Source of the DNA: Phycisphaerales bacterium
Lineage (GTDB): Bacteria > Planctomycetota > Phycisphaerae > UBA1845
Direction: 5' to 3'
Length of the DNA: 64,000 nt
Assembly: GCA_020639095.1 (NCBI GenBank)
Contig: JACKHH010000008.1
Coordinates: forward strand, 52,920-116,919
Numbering within the stretch: position 1 is the first letter of the stretch; each line of letters begins with the position of its first letter. The translations under genes were made by a program, and so were the position numbers. The notes under the pieces were generated by a model. That model was not told the DNA's origin. It did no database searches and worked only from the letters and a program-made list of their open reading frames with translations. This document shows positions 1 through 9,463 of the stretch, one piece after another.

Positions 1-1
1 G

Positions 2-1894
2 ACGGAGGAACTCAAACGTTCCCACGACACGGCAGGCACAACCGCGCTGTTCGACGTCGAGGACGAAGCCTACCTCATTCAGCGCCGGCGATTGAATTGG
101 ATGTTCCGCTGGTTGCTGCCCGCGGCGGTCGTTCTGCTTGCCGCTTATCACCTGATTGGGACATTCGTCGGTTGGAATTGGGCGTGGGGGATTTCGCTAC
201 GCGACGCGTCGTGGCGTTTGACGCAGAACCGCGGCGTGACGATGACGTTCGTCGGCGGTGTGGGTTTCCTCGCGTTTCTCTTCTCACGATACACGGCGGG
301 TATGGCTCGGCTTCGCGGTTGGCGAATGCTCCGCTCGGGCGCCAGTTACCTCGCGGGCAACGCGCTGGCGTGCCTGATCGTGCTCATCGCGATCGGGATT
401 CAGAGCGCGGACTTCCCCATTGCCGAGGCGGTGGCGGCCTATGCGATCCGCATCGCGCTGTTCGTGCTGGGTATCGAGTTCGTCGTCAACTTCGTTCTCG
501 ACTTCTATCGCCCGCGGACTGCCGGTGAAGAATCTCGGCCTGCATTTGACAGCCGGTTGCTGGCGCTGATCACCGAGCCTGGCGGTATCGCGCGGTCGCT
601 GGCGGACGCGATCAACTACCAGTTCGGGTTCGAAGTCAGCAGCACCTGGTTCTATCAACTGCTCAAGCGCGCCCTGCTGCCGATGCTCGCGTTCGGCGTG
701 ATTGTGCTATTCGCACTGTCGAGCGTGGTGATCATCGACGCCGACGAGCAGGCGGTGATCGAACGCTTTGGCCGGCGACTTCAGGGTCCCGGCGAAGTGC
801 TCACACCGGGCATCTATCTCAAGTACCCCTGGCCGATCGACATCGCATACACCGATCGCGTCAATCAGATCCACACCTTTACCGTCGGTGAAGCACCGAC
901 CAAGGAAGGCGACCAGTGGGAGTTGGTGGACGGCAAGAAGCGTCTCAAGCCGATCCTCTGGGGCGAGAAGCACGAGTTCAACTCTGAGCTGATGCTGGTG
1001 CTCGCGAGCGCCGCACACGATACCGGTGACGCGATCAAGCGCACGGACACTGCGAGCGCCGCGGAAGACAAAACGACCGCAGCGGCTCTGCTGATGATCT
1101 CCGTCGACATCCAGTACCGCGTCAAAGACCTGCACGGCTATCTCTACGAGTACGTCCACCCGGAGAAGGTTGTTGAGGGGTTGGCGTATCAGGTGCTGAC
1201 GAACTTCGCGGCTGGTGTGACCGAGAACCAGTTCCTGGGCCCGGGTCGCACCGAAGTCAATCGCATTCTCAAGGACCTGCTTCAGAAGCGCATCGACGAG
1301 CAGGACCTGGGCATCGAGATCGTGTTCATTGCGTTGCAAGAAGCGCATCCCAACGACGAAGTCGCGAAGAGCTATCAGGAAGTCGTCAAGGCAGAGATCG
1401 CGAAAGAAGCGGCGATCGAAAACGCGAACAAAGAGGCTAACACAATTCTCACCGAGGTCGTGGGCAGCCGGTCGCGGGCGCTGGAACTGGACGCCGCGAT
1501 TGTCGAACGCGATCGCGTCGCGCAGGACGCGCAATCGACGGCCGACGCCAAATCCGCGGCTGATGAAAAGGTGCGTGATCTGCTGCTGGGCAATCGTGCG
1601 AAAGGCATCTCCCCCACCGGTGGTGAGAGTGCGAAGAAAATCGCCGAAGCCACCGGCGGCGTGCTCGCGGAAGTGACGCAGGCCAAGCGTGACAAAGCGC
1701 TCTTCAACGCGGAACTCGTCGCGTATCAAGCCGCTCCCGATTTGTACGAGATGCGCAAGTACCTCGAAATGCTCGATCGCGCGACGTCGCTCATTCGCAA
1801 GTATGTCATCGTGGTCAATCCCGATAAGCACGTGATTATCGAATACGAGAAGGAAGAAAAAGGTACGATCGAACTGGAAGACATGGGTAACTAA
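2..1894 (+). CDS. SPFH-domain membrane protein, HflK-like (5' partial)
   Basis: The reading frame is open from the first bases of the window. A TTG at 92 is a possible start, but the upstream codons read as ordinary protein, so the gene probably begins outside the window. About 630 residues are visible. The N-terminal part holds several hydrophobic segments. A further membrane segment precedes a band-7/SPFH domain beginning near the DEQAVIERFGR motif, followed by a long Ala/Glu-rich coiled-coil-like stretch and a tail ending VIEYEKEEKGTIELEDMGN. HflK is known to form a ring complex with HflC around membrane proteases, but this protein has far more N-terminal membrane segments than classical HflK. 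An HflC-like gene follows 127 bp downstream, and the six-gene run suggests one transcription unit. The family call is firm; the role in quality control is inferred. Confidence 0.85.
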   Translation, partial: TEELKRSHDTAGTTALFDVEDEAYLIQRRRLNWMFRWLLPAAVVLLAAYHLIGTFVGWNWAWGISLRDASWRLTQNRGVTMTFVGGVGFLAFLFSRYTAGMARLRGWRMLRSGASYLAGNALACLIVLIAIGIQSADFPIAEAVAAYAIRIALFVLGIEFVVNFVLDFYRPRTAGEESRPAFDSRLLALITEPGGIARSLADAINYQFGFEVSSTWFYQLLKRALLPMLAFGVIVLFALSSVVIIDADEQAVIERFGRRLQGPGEVLTPGIYLKYPWPIDIAYTDRVNQIHTFTVGEAPTKEGDQWELVDGKKRLKPILWGEKHEFNSELMLVLASAAHDTGDAIKRTDTASAAEDKTTAAALLMISVDIQYRVKDLHGYLYEYVHPEKVVEGLAYQVLTNFAAGVTENQFLGPGRTEVNRILKDLLQKRIDEQDLGIEIVFIALQEAHPNDEVAKSYQEVVKAEIAKEAAIENANKEANTILTEVVGSRSRALELDAAIVERDRVAQDAQSTADAKSAADEKVRDLLLGNRAKGISPTGGESAKKIAEATGGVLAEVTQAKRDKALFNAELVAYQAAPDLYEMRKYLEMLDRATSLIRKYVIVVNPDKHVIIEYEKEEKGTIELEDMGN

Positions 1895-1916
1895 GAAGAT
1901 TGAGACGCTTGGCGAC

Positions 1917-1992
1917 GTGTGGGATGGAGTGTCCAATCCACGTCGATAAGCTCGTCGGACCCATTGGACCGACTGGAAAGTCGGTCCCACAC
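1917..1992. repeat. Intergenic palindromic repeat between the first two SPFH genes
   Basis: GTGTGGGA at 1917-1924 pairs with TCCCACAC at 1985-1992. An inner hairpin (CCGACT / AGTCGG) lies at 1969-1984. There is no U-run, so it is not an intrinsic terminator. It resembles the other short palindromes found between genes in this window. Confidence 0.6.
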
Positions 1993-2021
1993 TTAGTTGG
2001 TTTGGACGAAACGAAACGAAC

Positions 2022-3032
2022 ATGAAGACACTACCTTCCATCATTGCGGCGATCATTCTGGTCGTCATCCTCGCGGCGTACGCCTGTACGTTCCAGGTAC
2101 GCTCGACCGAGGTCGCGATCCTCAAGACGTTCGGCAAAGCCCAGGAAGAGCCGATCGAAGTCGATGAGAACGATCAGAGTTTCTTCGCGGGCTTGCACCT
2201 GAAGTGGCCCTGGCCGATTCAGAGCGTGGCGAAGTACGACCGCCGACTGCGTCTGCTCGAGGATCGCATCGAGGAAACGCCGACGATCGACGATCGCCAA
2301 ATCATCGTGACGACGTTCACGGCATGGACGATCAGCGATCCGTACGAGTTCCACCTGCGTAATCCCAAGCTCGTTGACGCGGAAAACGCGTTGCGTTCGC
2401 GCATTCGCAGCTACAAGAAATCGGTGATTGGACGCCACCGCTTCTCCGAGTTCGTGTCGGACGATCCTTCGGATCGCAAGATGGAGGCGATCGAAGAGGA
2501 GATTCGCGAGGCCATCGCGGCCGATGCCCGCAAGTCGTTCGGGATCGACATTCAACTGTTCGGCATCAAGCAGATCGGTTTGCCCGCCAACGTCTCCGAG
2601 GAAGTCTTCAACGCGATGAAGGCCGACAAGCAGAAGCGGGCGGCTGCGTTCAAGGCGCAGGGGAACGCGGAAGGCGACCGCATCGTGGCTGAGGCACAGT
2701 CCGCCGCGCAGCGTATCCGCTCGGTCGTGCAGCGCAAGGTGAGCGACATCGAAAGTGAAGGGCTCACCGAGGTCGGCAAGGTGTACGCCGAGTTCAAGGA
2801 GCATCCGGAACTGCGGATCTTCCTCGACCAGCTTCGCGCGCTGGAGAAGATCCTGACGAACCGGACCGAGATTTTCATGGACGCGGATTTCGCACCGGTC
2901 AATCTCTTCGATCCGGCGAAGCGCATGAATTCAGCACTGCCGGGCATCTCGCACGTGCAGACGCCGCCCGCGAACACCGCCAACGACCGGGGCAAGACGA
3001 CCGAACCGGCAAATACACGAGACGCTAACTGA
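2022..3032 (+). CDS. SPFH-domain protein, HflC-like
   Basis: This 336-residue protein has a single N-terminal membrane anchor (residues about 5-25). An SPFH domain follows, starting at VRSTEVAILKTFGKA and running through the LKWPWPIQSVAKYDRRLR region. The helical part contains the Lys/Ala-rich KADKQKRAAAFKAQGNAEG segment typical of HflC, and the tail is disordered and Pro/Asn-rich. Size and layout match HflC. The stop codon overlaps the next start (TGATG), indicating translational coupling to the third SPFH gene. HflC normally pairs with HflK, and here the partner is the gene directly upstream. Confidence 0.88.
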   Translation: MKTLPSIIAAIILVVILAAYACTFQVRSTEVAILKTFGKAQEEPIEVDENDQSFFAGLHLKWPWPIQSVAKYDRRLRLLEDRIEETPTIDDRQIIVTTFTAWTISDPYEFHLRNPKLVDAENALRSRIRSYKKSVIGRHRFSEFVSDDPSDRKMEAIEEEIREAIAADARKSFGIDIQLFGIKQIGLPANVSEEVFNAMKADKQKRAAAFKAQGNAEGDRIVAEAQSAAQRIRSVVQRKVSDIESEGLTEVGKVYAEFKEHPELRIFLDQLRALEKILTNRTEIFMDADFAPVNLFDPAKRMNSALPGISHVQTPPANTANDRGKTTEPANTRDAN

Positions 3033-4330
3033 TGGCACACACGCATCACCATCATCACCACCACCATCACCACCACGGACCGGTGGATGACGCGCACGAT
3101 GCGCCGCTCGATGCCGCGAATCAGTCGCTGGCTGACGCGCTGAAGGCGAGCTTCCGCATCCTCAAGTTCGTGATGTTCGTGCTCGTGGTGCTCTACTGTT
3201 TCAGTGGGATTCACTGCATCGAGACGAACGAGGAGGCCGTCGTGCTGCGCTTCGGCAAGCTGTTGCCCGATGTGCGGCCCGCGGGTCTTTCGTACGCCTT
3301 CCCCTACCCCATCGATGAGACGATCATCGTCCCGACGAAGAAGGACAACAAGCTTTCGGTGGAGCACTGGCCGAAGGTGAGCGCCGCGCTCAAGGATGAA
3401 CCGCTCGACAAGTCGCGACCGGCGGGTGGGCTTGATCCCACGATCGACGGCGCGTTGCTGACCGCGGACAAGGGCATGGTACACATGCGGTGGGATGTGC
3501 TCTATCGCATCACCGATCTGCGCAAGTACGTGCGCTACGTCGCCGACGCGCAGAACGACAAGATCGAGGACCTGATCACCAACTTGCTCGACAACGTCGC
3601 GATTCACGTCGTCGCGCAATACCCAGCCGAGGCGGTCACGCGCGGTAAAACGACGGAAGTTCGCGACAAGGTGCGTCACGAGGTGAACGATCGGCTCGAA
3701 GCGCTGGAAACCGGGCTGACCATCGTCGGACTTGACGTGCCCAAGTCGTCCGTGCCAGGCCAAACGATCAGCGCGTTCAACGAAGTGACCAAGGCGGAAA
3801 ACGAAAAGCAGAAGCTCATCCGCGAAGCCGAACAGAAGGCGGACGATATTCTCAACCAAGCCGCGGGCGAACAGTACAAAACGCTGCTCGCCAAGATGGA
3901 CGAGTACGAACTCGCGGTCGACACCAAACGGACGGAAGATGCGGACCGTCTGCTCAGCGAAATCGACGGAATGTTGACGACGTCGGTCGGTGGCGCCGCG
4001 GGCCGGGCCATCCGCCGGGCGAACAGCTACTACACCAACGTGGTGCAGGCGGTGCGCGGTGACGTGGATGAGTATCGTGCCGCGCTTGAAGAGTATACGA
4101 CCTCTCCGGAATTGTTCATCCATCGCATGTGGGAGCGCACGCGGGAACGCGTCCTGCAATTGGAAGGCGTGAAGAAACACTTCGTTCCCAGCATCATGGA
4201 TGAGCTGCGGATCAAGATCGGACCCGATCCCGAGCAGCGCAAGATCGACGAGCAGCGGAAGTTGCAGGAAGAAGCGGCGAACTACGACTTCTCGACGCCG
4301 AAAGGGATTCGGCGCATCGATCCTGAATAG
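3032..4330 (+). CDS. Third SPFH-domain protein with natural poly-His N-terminus
   Basis: This 432-residue protein begins MAHT followed by eleven consecutive histidines, then an acidic linker, one membrane segment (about residues 45-62) and an SPFH domain (CIETNEEAVVLRFGKLLPDVRPAGL). After that comes a long charged helical region and a tail ending GIRRIDPE. The His run is encoded by mixed CAT and CAC codons and is continuous with the native frame. It lies before the membrane segment, so it would face the side of the membrane opposite the SPFH domain. A metal-binding role is possible but is only inference. The start overlaps the HflC-like stop. A third SPFH member beside an HflK/HflC pair suggests a hetero-oligomeric ring or a separate flotillin-like scaffold. 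Confidence 0.85.
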   Translation: MAHTHHHHHHHHHHHGPVDDAHDAPLDAANQSLADALKASFRILKFVMFVLVVLYCFSGIHCIETNEEAVVLRFGKLLPDVRPAGLSYAFPYPIDETIIVPTKKDNKLSVEHWPKVSAALKDEPLDKSRPAGGLDPTIDGALLTADKGMVHMRWDVLYRITDLRKYVRYVADAQNDKIEDLITNLLDNVAIHVVAQYPAEAVTRGKTTEVRDKVRHEVNDRLEALETGLTIVGLDVPKSSVPGQTISAFNEVTKAENEKQKLIREAEQKADDILNQAAGEQYKTLLAKMDEYELAVDTKRTEDADRLLSEIDGMLTTSVGGAAGRAIRRANSYYTNVVQAVRGDVDEYRAALEEYTTSPELFIHRMWERTRERVLQLEGVKKHFVPSIMDELRIKIGPDPEQRKIDEQRKLQEEAANYDFSTPKGIRRIDPE

Positions 4331-4380
4331 ACGTGTCGCGCGGTCGTACACGTGGAAGACTTACGCAACCCAAGCGCATC

Positions 4381-5583
4381 ATGGCGAAGACCAATATTCC
4401 AGTCGTGCAGACGGTCGGGCTGACCAAGGCCTTCAAGGACTTCTGGCGGCGTGCGCGCGTCAAAGCCGTTACCGATCTCGACCTTGAGATTCGCCCCGGC
4501 GAAGTCTTCGGGCTGCTCGGGCCGAACGGTTCGGGCAAGAGCACGACGATCAAGATCATCCTCGGTTTGCTCTACCCCACGCGCGGGCGCGTCGCGATCT
4601 TCGGTCGCCCCCCTACCGACGTGGCGGTGAAGAAGCGCATCGGGTTCCTCCCCGAAGAATCGTATCTCTATCAGTTCCTCGACGCGCGCGAGACGCTCGA
4701 CTTCTATGGCCGCCTCTTCCAGCAGCACGGAAAGGTGCGCGGCGAACGCCTGAATATGCTCCTCGACATGGTCGGGTTGCAGCACGAAGCCAAGCGCCGC
4801 GTCGGCGAATACTCAAAGGGTATGTCGCGGCGCATCGGTCTGGCGCAGGCGCTGATCAACGATCCCGAGTTTCTCATTCTCGATGAACCGACGTCTGGGC
4901 TTGACCCGATCGGTACGCGGCAGATCAAAGACGTGATCCGCCGTCTCGGCGACATGGGGAAAACCATCCTGCTGTCGAGCCACCTGCTCGCGGACGTCGA
5001 AGACGTGTGCGACCGCGTGTGCATTCTTTACGGCGGCAAGAAGCGGGCTGAGGGCACGATCGACGAACTTCTCGCGCGCGACGATCGCACGCAGATCACG
5101 ACCGACCGCCTCGACGAGGACACGGTGGCTGCGGTGCGCGACGTGATCGAGCGGCGCGGCATTCACGACATCGACGTGTCGGTCCCGCGGGGCCGGTTGG
5201 AGCAGCTCTTCCTCGATATCGTTCGTGAGGCGCAGGAGGCGAAGGTGGCGACCTCGGGCGTGGGCGCGACGGGCGCTATCCCCGAGTTTCTCGGCGCAGC
5301 CACCAGCGACAGCGACGCGATCATTCGTTCGCTCATCGAAGCCGGTGGCGTCGAAGCACCGCCGGCACCGGTCGAGTTGCCCGCGCCGCAACCCGTCGAA
5401 CCGTCGGCGACGTCGCAGATCATCGAGGAATTGTTGACCACGAAGGAAACGCACGACGCGGTACCGGAATCCGCACCACCGAACGCGGAGTCGAAACCCG
5501 CGTCGGAAGCGGAGCCGCCGCCAATGCGCAAAGTCGAAGCCGATCAAAGCGTGATCGACGATCTCCTGGGCGGGAGCAAGTAA
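4381..5583 (+). CDS. ABC transporter ATP-binding protein
   Basis: This is the ATPase of an ABC-2 type exporter, about 400 residues. Visible motifs are Walker A GPNGSGKST, signature YSKGMSRR, Walker B FLILDEPTSGLD and the H-loop LLSSH. The ATPase domain ends near residue 230. After it come a short C-terminal domain and an unusual tail of about 120 residues rich in Pro, Ala and Glu with no recognisable fold. The ATG at 4381 is preferred because it precedes the conserved start of the domain; a GTG at 4333 would add 16 residues. The permease follows 75 bp downstream. The substrate cannot be read from the sequence. Confidence 0.92.
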   Translation: MAKTNIPVVQTVGLTKAFKDFWRRARVKAVTDLDLEIRPGEVFGLLGPNGSGKSTTIKIILGLLYPTRGRVAIFGRPPTDVAVKKRIGFLPEESYLYQFLDARETLDFYGRLFQQHGKVRGERLNMLLDMVGLQHEAKRRVGEYSKGMSRRIGLAQALINDPEFLILDEPTSGLDPIGTRQIKDVIRRLGDMGKTILLSSHLLADVEDVCDRVCILYGGKKRAEGTIDELLARDDRTQITTDRLDEDTVAAVRDVIERRGIHDIDVSVPRGRLEQLFLDIVREAQEAKVATSGVGATGAIPEFLGAATSDSDAIIRSLIEAGGVEAPPAPVELPAPQPVEPSATSQIIEELLTTKETHDAVPESAPPNAESKPASEAEPPPMRKVEADQSVIDDLLGGSK

Positions 5584-5657
5584 CAACACGCACCGCGCCG
5601 GTCTGGAGCCATCGGTTATCGACCGCTCCCCCACCGCCGCGGTTCTGATTTACACTT

Positions 5658-7241
5658 ATGGGCAACATTTGGACCATCACACGCCATACGCTTGCTGAGA
5701 GCGTTCGCCAGAAGACGGCGATGTTTCTCGTGATCGTGCTTTGCGTGCTCGTCCTGGCGATGCCGTTCACCGCGCGCGGCGACAACTCGCTGAGCGGTGC
5801 GGTGCAGTCGTTTCTCTCGTACTCACTGACGATCACCGGCTTTCTGCTGTCGTGCGTGACCATCTTCCTGTCGAAGACGATCTCCGACGACCTCACCGGC
5901 AAGCAGATCCTCATGCTCATGACCAAGCCAATCGCCCGCTGGCAGTACGTCGTGGGCAAGTGGCTGGGGATTGTGCTGCTGAACGTCATCGTGCTCACGC
6001 TGGTGGGCTGCGTCATTTACGCGATGACGATCTATCTCGCCGGGCACCGACGGGGCTGGTATGTGGCCACGGGCGTGGCGATCGCGCTTGCGGTGTTTAT
6101 TTGCTACACGCTCATTCGGAACCTGCGCCCGGTGCAGTTTTCGCTGACGCGCTGGATCACTGTCGGCGTCCTGTGTGCGATAGTCGTCGCGCTGCTCGGG
6201 GGCGCGGTCGTCGGGCTCAATCGCTACCAGTCGACGCTCAAGCCGCGTGACGATTACGATCGCGACCGGCTCGACAATCAGATCCTGCAAGCGCGGCACG
6301 CCGCGAAGTTCAAAGCCCCCTGGGACGTGATCCGTGCGCAGGCGAATGCGGAGTTCGACAAAGGTGTCGAGCAAGGCAAGTACACCGGCGAGACCAACGC
6401 GCCAGCGGTCAAGGCGCAGCTCTTCGACGGGATGAAACGGCGATGGCGCTCGGTCTGGCCACTCGAGTCGCGCGTGTTCGAGTTCGAGGACGTGCGCACC
6501 GACCGTTCGCCGGAAAGTCGCATCTACATCTCGTATCGCCTGCGTGTCTTCCGTTATCCGCCGGATGAAATCCTCCGCTGCGTTTGGGTGGTCGGCGATC
6601 GCAGCAAAGGCGCGACGGAATACCGCATACCGCGACGCGACGTGATCGATCGCCGGCACACCATGCCGGTGCCGGCAGATGCGGTTGCACCGGATGGCAC
6701 GTTGACAGCGGCCTTCGTCAACGTGAATCCCTGGGTGGAGGCGGGCGAGGAACAGGCGGACAACGTGGTGGTCTTCGAGGGTGACGACGCCATCGAGGCG
6801 CTATTCTCGGTGAGTTCGTTCGGAACGAATCTGATTCGCGCGCTGGCGCTGGTGGTTTGTCGATTGGCGTTTCTCGCAGCCATCGCGGTGATGCTCACCA
6901 CGGTGTTCTCGTTCCCGGTCGCGTGCCTCGTTGCGCTCACAGCGTACTTTGTGGCGGCGACACCGTCGTTCATGGCGGACGCGATTGATTGGATGCCGGA
7001 CGAGGGCGTGATTTCGTGGTTCTCGGCTGCCCTGAACAACGTGCTGTGGGCGGTACACGCGATCCTGTTGCCGAAGTTCACGGCGTATGACGGCGTGAGC
7101 ACGCTGGTCGAGGGCCGCAACGTCACGCTGATGTGGGTGATCATGGCGTTCGGCAGGCTCGTGCTGATTCAAACGACCGTGCTGCTGCTGGCTGCGTGCC
7201 TGTTGTTCAGAAAGCGGGAAGTGTCACAGGTATCGTTCTAG
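5658..7241 (+). CDS. ABC-2 type transporter permease
   Basis: This 527-residue membrane protein opens with MGNIWTITRHTLAESVRQK, a typical ABC-2 permease start. Hydrophobic segments lie near residues 20-40, 50-70, 95-115, 130-150 and 165-190. A large extracytoplasmic domain of about 200 residues follows, then several more membrane segments (about 390-520) ending in the basic tail FRKREVSQVSF. It pairs with the ATPase gene just upstream to form an exporter. The big loop between the membrane halves could contact the periplasmic part of the next protein or the SPFH assembly, but this is inference. Confidence 0.88.
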   Translation: MGNIWTITRHTLAESVRQKTAMFLVIVLCVLVLAMPFTARGDNSLSGAVQSFLSYSLTITGFLLSCVTIFLSKTISDDLTGKQILMLMTKPIARWQYVVGKWLGIVLLNVIVLTLVGCVIYAMTIYLAGHRRGWYVATGVAIALAVFICYTLIRNLRPVQFSLTRWITVGVLCAIVVALLGGAVVGLNRYQSTLKPRDDYDRDRLDNQILQARHAAKFKAPWDVIRAQANAEFDKGVEQGKYTGETNAPAVKAQLFDGMKRRWRSVWPLESRVFEFEDVRTDRSPESRIYISYRLRVFRYPPDEILRCVWVVGDRSKGATEYRIPRRDVIDRRHTMPVPADAVAPDGTLTAAFVNVNPWVEAGEEQADNVVVFEGDDAIEALFSVSSFGTNLIRALALVVCRLAFLAAIAVMLTTVFSFPVACLVALTAYFVAATPSFMADAIDWMPDEGVISWFSAALNNVLWAVHAILLPKFTAYDGVSTLVEGRNVTLMWVIMAFGRLVLIQTTVLLLAACLLFRKREVSQVSF

Positions 7242-7353
7242 CGACAAGTCGCGACAGCGGTCGCGATCCGCGGTCCGGCGAAATACGTATTATGACATTG
7301 CGGCGATCGCGCATCGTCGCGTAGATCGCAGCGGTGTAACGAGGACGTAGCAG

Positions 7354-9432
7354 TTGACCCAGACCACGACCAGTTCGATGGAGGAATACCTCACCGCACG
7401 GCAAGGCGCCGAGCGCAGTGATCGCCTGATCGCGATCGCTGCGGTGCTGGGTGCTGTTTTGCTGGTTGCGGGCGCTGCGTGGCTGGTGGGTCCGATCAAC
7501 GCCCTTCGCGAAACCGCGCAGATGACGCTCGACACGGAGTCGCTCGAAGGCTTGCCGCCCGACGTCGCAATAATGACCAAGACCGCGACGCTGCGGGCGC
7601 TCGCGATCGATGCCGGTTTTCAGCGCATCGAACAGCTCAAACAGGAAAACCGGTTCTACGAGTTGATGCAGCTCTCGGAGTTGATGTGCAAACTCGCGCC
7701 GCGTTACCCTTCGGTGTGGTCGTTCTCGGCGTGGAACATGGCGTACAACATTTCGGTGTGCCAGTATTCGCCCGAGGCGCGTTGGTTGTGGGTGAAGAAC
7801 GGCATCGAGTGTTTGCGCAACAAGGGCATTCCGTACAACAAGAATTCGATCACGCTCTACAAAGAACTCGCCTGGATTTTCTACCACAAGGTCGGCGACA
7901 AACTCGACGACCAGCACCGCGCGTACAAAACGGAACTCGCGGTCGACATGCAGATCATCTTCGGCGACCCGCCGATCGGAAAGTCCGCGCGCCAAACCGT
8001 GGAAGACTTCCGCAGAATCGTCGAGGCGCCGCGTGATTGGGCGGACGCGGAGGACCTGATCGCGCAGCGGCCCACATGGCGCGACGTTATCCGCGATCTG
8101 CGCAGCGTCGGATTCGAGCTCGACAAGGACCTGCTCCGCTTCGTCGCAATCACGCGTGCAGAGGCGTCGCGAGAAGCGCTGGAAGCAGAACCCGCGAGCG
8201 AAGACGAGCAGGTGGCTGCGGACAAGTCGCTGAAGTCGCGGCGCGTGCAGGTGCTCAACAACCCGGCGTATGCGACCACGCTGCCGGAGCTTTTGTTCGC
8301 CGTGCGTTCGCGCATCATCCGCACCGAACTCAACATGAACCTCGACTGGATGCTCATATTGATGGAGCATCCGCCGTGGATCACTCCGGGCGCAAAGCAG
8401 CATTGGACGGACGAGTATGGCGTGGACACCGACCTGTGCCCGATCGATTGGCGCACGCCTTGGGCGCAGACGCTCTACTGGGGCACGTACGGCGACATGG
8501 TCACGCGCAAAGCGTTGAACGTGGACCCCTCCGATGCGGTGAACGCGGTTCGATTCATTTTCTTCGCGCTTGAGAGCATGGCGCGCAGCGGCATCTGGAT
8601 CATCGAGCCGAACTACGCCCAGCCGAACCATTCATTCTACCAGCCGTTGCCCGATGCGCGTTTCATCAAGCACATGCACCAGGCCTACCTCTACTATGGC
8701 GCGATCCAGTTCCACGACGATCCACGGTTCATTCCCGGCACGTCGGGCCCGAACTACTTCGGCGGACATCGCAACTTCCTGATGGACTCGATCCAGCAGC
8801 TCTATCTCGCGGGCGGGGACAAGAACCTCGCGGAAGCGAAAGAGTATTTCTTCTATCTCCGCCAGTTCGACCGCGAGGTGGATGGCAGCATCAAGAAGAA
8901 GTACCAGGACACGTTCGAAGCATTCGTGTTCAGCGGCATGCTCGAAGACCTCGACACGCAGGTGCGGTCGCAGATGTTCATCTCCGAATTGCTCTACCGC
9001 TCGCTGCGCAATGCCGGTGACGGCGACATCGAAGCCGCCCGCGACCACTTCAACGAAGCCAAGAAGTGGTGGATGTACTACATGCGCGACAAGATGGACC
9101 TGGCTCGCAATTCGCGCCAACGCCTGGAACCGATCGGCATCATTCGCCGCGACGTCGCGCGGGTGTACATGTCCTCACCGGAGAATTCGCCCCGACAGAA
9201 GTGGTTGGTGTGGCAGGCGCTCGACCTGGCGACGCGTCAGGCGATCTACGACGAAGCGCTGCCGATCGTCGTCGCACAGTGCGCTGCGTTCGATCCGCCG
9301 TACAATCCCAGCAAGGTGCTGCCGGAACCACCGGGCATGGAAGCATACCGCAACGATCCCGAGCGCATCCTCAAGGAACTCGAAGTCTTCTCCCCGGACG
9401 TACACGAAGGCGAGAAAATCTACGAGCAGTAA
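7354..9432 (+). CDS. Membrane-anchored helical repeat protein, function unknown
   Basis: The protein has 692 residues, with one membrane segment near residues 25-48 and a long extracytoplasmic body rich in Trp, Tyr and paired helices. Patterns such as WSFSAWNMAYNIS and LYKELAWIFYHKVG look like TPR-type helical repeats. The TTG start at 7354 is chosen because GAGG lies about nine bases upstream; an ATG at 7378 is the alternative. I recognise it only as a family seen next to ABC exporters in planctomycetes. It closes the SPFH/ABC cluster in the same orientation, so a role as an extracytoplasmic partner of the exporter is plausible but unproven. Confidence 0.75.
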   Translation: MTQTTTSSMEEYLTARQGAERSDRLIAIAAVLGAVLLVAGAAWLVGPINALRETAQMTLDTESLEGLPPDVAIMTKTATLRALAIDAGFQRIEQLKQENRFYELMQLSELMCKLAPRYPSVWSFSAWNMAYNISVCQYSPEARWLWVKNGIECLRNKGIPYNKNSITLYKELAWIFYHKVGDKLDDQHRAYKTELAVDMQIIFGDPPIGKSARQTVEDFRRIVEAPRDWADAEDLIAQRPTWRDVIRDLRSVGFELDKDLLRFVAITRAEASREALEAEPASEDEQVAADKSLKSRRVQVLNNPAYATTLPELLFAVRSRIIRTELNMNLDWMLILMEHPPWITPGAKQHWTDEYGVDTDLCPIDWRTPWAQTLYWGTYGDMVTRKALNVDPSDAVNAVRFIFFALESMARSGIWIIEPNYAQPNHSFYQPLPDARFIKHMHQAYLYYGAIQFHDDPRFIPGTSGPNYFGGHRNFLMDSIQQLYLAGGDKNLAEAKEYFFYLRQFDREVDGSIKKKYQDTFEAFVFSGMLEDLDTQVRSQMFISELLYRSLRNAGDGDIEAARDHFNEAKKWWMYYMRDKMDLARNSRQRLEPIGIIRRDVARVYMSSPENSPRQKWLVWQALDLATRQAIYDEALPIVVAQCAAFDPPYNPSKVLPEPPGMEAYRNDPERILKELEVFSPDVHEGEKIYEQ

Positions 9433-9463
9433 TCGCGACGAGAGCCGAGTGTCGCGCTCGCGT

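Noticed and set aside
3032..3085. Poly-His run as a cloning tag or contamination
   Set aside because: It is continuous with a native SPFH frame, has mixed codons and is translationally coupled to the upstream gene.
2552..4351. Long antisense frame (599 codons) opposite the SPFH genes
   Set aside because: It runs through two confidently identified plus-strand genes. Its residues are Arg/His/Leu-rich shadows of GC-rich codons without a domain.
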